From DAISJM01 sp036821485 (lineage in GTDB: Bacteria; Verrucomicrobiota; Kiritimatiellia; CAIQIC01; JAGNIJ01): a DNA stretch of 6,919 bases. Position numbers and translations under genes: made by a program. The notes under the pieces were generated by a model, which did not search any database, was not told the origin of the DNA, and saw only the letters and a program-made list of their open reading frames with translations. The first letter of the stretch is position 1, and each line of letters opens with the position of its first letter. Of this stretch, positions 6,167-6,919 are shown piece by piece. Where the stretch lies: NCBI GenBank assembly GCA_036821485.1, contig DAISJM010000094.1:1-6919 (forward strand), in the 5' to 3' direction.

Positions 6167-6919
6167 TCAGGCGGGCTTCAACAATTCTTTCTCCAGCTTC
6201 TCGTAGCGGTCGAGAACGCGCCGGACATAGGCGCGTTTGTGGATGTAGCTGCCGGGGAAGAAGCTGCTCTTGAAGCCCGCCGCCACCAGGTTCCTGAATT
6301 GGTGTCGCGTGAGGGGCAATTGATCGGTCACGAGCTGCAGTTCCTTGCAAACCGTAGTGTTTGAGACCAGCCGGTTGTCCGTGCAGATGGACACGGACAG
6401 GCTGTGCTCAAGCATCTGCCGGATGGGATGAGCCGCCACGGAATTGATCGAAGGCGTAGTCTGGAGATTGCTCGTGAGGCAGACCTCAATGCCTATGCGC
6501 TGGCTGGCGATGTACTCTGCAAGGTGGCGCACGTAGGCCGCGTGATCCTCTATGGACGGATCGCGGATCATGTCGGCCGCGAACAGCCAGGTGCCATGAC
6601 CGATGCGGTTTGCGTAGCAGTCCGTGATGGCTTGGAAAATGGATTCAGGGCCGTAGGCTTCGCCTGCGTGGACGGTTTTGCGCATGAAGTGACTGTGTGC
6701 GAACTGATAGGCGGTCTTGTGTCCCTCGGCAGGGTAGCCGGCTTCCTCGCCAGCGAGATCAAAGGCCACCACGGGCAGGCCGCCGTGATGTGCGAGAGCG
6801 ACGGCGGCGCGGGCCAATTCCAGCGAAGCCGCGGCGAAGACCTCCTTGCGCGGCGAGTTGGACATGACATGGAGGATTTGTGCGTAGTAGGGGGCCATGT
6901 GCTCGTTGAAGGATCGCAG
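6167..6919 (-). CDS. add: Adenosine deaminase, C-terminal part (5' end outside window)
   Basis: Zinc-dependent deaminase converting adenosine (and usually deoxyadenosine) to inosine and ammonia for purine salvage. The frame is open to the right edge and gives 250 residues. The family is usually about 340, so roughly the first 90 residues, including the first metal-binding HxH, lie outside. An internal ATG at 6898 is not the real start. Numbering from the edge, visible motifs are FDLAGEE, TVHAGE with metal ligand His84 and proton-donor Glu87, RIGHG with catalytic His108, EVCLTSNLQT and CTDNR with metal ligand Asp181. The TDNR form, rather than TDDP, is as in many bacterial enzymes. The C-terminal KSSFFPG fits the family's end. 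An aminodeoxyfutalosine or adenine deaminase of the same superfamily cannot be fully excluded without the N-terminus. Confidence 0.9.
   Translation of the reverse strand: MRSFNEHMAPYYAQILHVMSNSPRKEVFAAASLELARAAVALAHHGGLPVVAFDLAGEEAGYPAEGHKTAYQFAHSHFMRKTVHAGEAYGPESIFQAITDCYANRIGHGTWLFAADMIRDPSIEDHAAYVRHLAEYIASQRIGIEVCLTSNLQTTPSINSVAAHPIRQMLEHSLSVSICTDNRLVSNTTVCKELQLVTDQLPLTRHQFRNLVAAGFKSSFFPGSYIHKRAYVRRVLDRYEKLEKELLKPA

Overview
The window looks like chromosomal DNA from a Gram-negative, didermic bacterium with moderately high GC content. The evidence is a complete MlaE-MlaF-MlaD (MCE-type) lipid transport module, which works between inner and outer membranes, plus secreted proteins with classical signal peptides. 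The divergence of the proteins and the unfamiliar partner genes would fit a poorly sampled lineage such as the PVC group (for example Kiritimatiellota or Verrucomicrobiota). That placement is inference only; there is no rRNA or other marker gene here.

Left part, plus strand (1-4538): a compact operon-like run. It holds the 3' end of an unrecognised gene (to 173); a 479-residue predicted secreted protein built from about twenty short aromatic-proline repeats of the kind LWPIY/FPLY (211-1650); mlaE permease (1647-2459); mlaF ATPase (2456-3220); mlaD substrate-binding MCE protein (3217-4107); and a 124-residue exported or membrane protein with its own good ribosome binding site (4164-4538). The three mla junctions are all 4-base stop/start overlaps. 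The first is unusual: mlaE has no ATG, GTG or TTG where its conserved N-terminus should begin. A textbook Shine-Dalgarno instead points to an ATA codon that overlaps the upstream TAA as ATAA, exactly where an ATGA would be expected.

Right part, minus strand (4541-6919): a complete IMP dehydrogenase gene (guaB) converges on the last operon gene with only 2 bases between the stops. Upstream of it lies the 3' part of an adenosine deaminase gene that runs off the window. The two enzymes act on the same purine pool: adenosine to inosine, and IMP to XMP toward GMP.

The most interesting items are the repeat protein tied to the MCE transporter, which may be a lineage-specific envelope partner; the ATA start of mlaE; and the small membrane protein closing the operon. 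No RNA genes, mobile elements or CRISPR arrays were seen, and no stretch over 300 bases lacks a gene.
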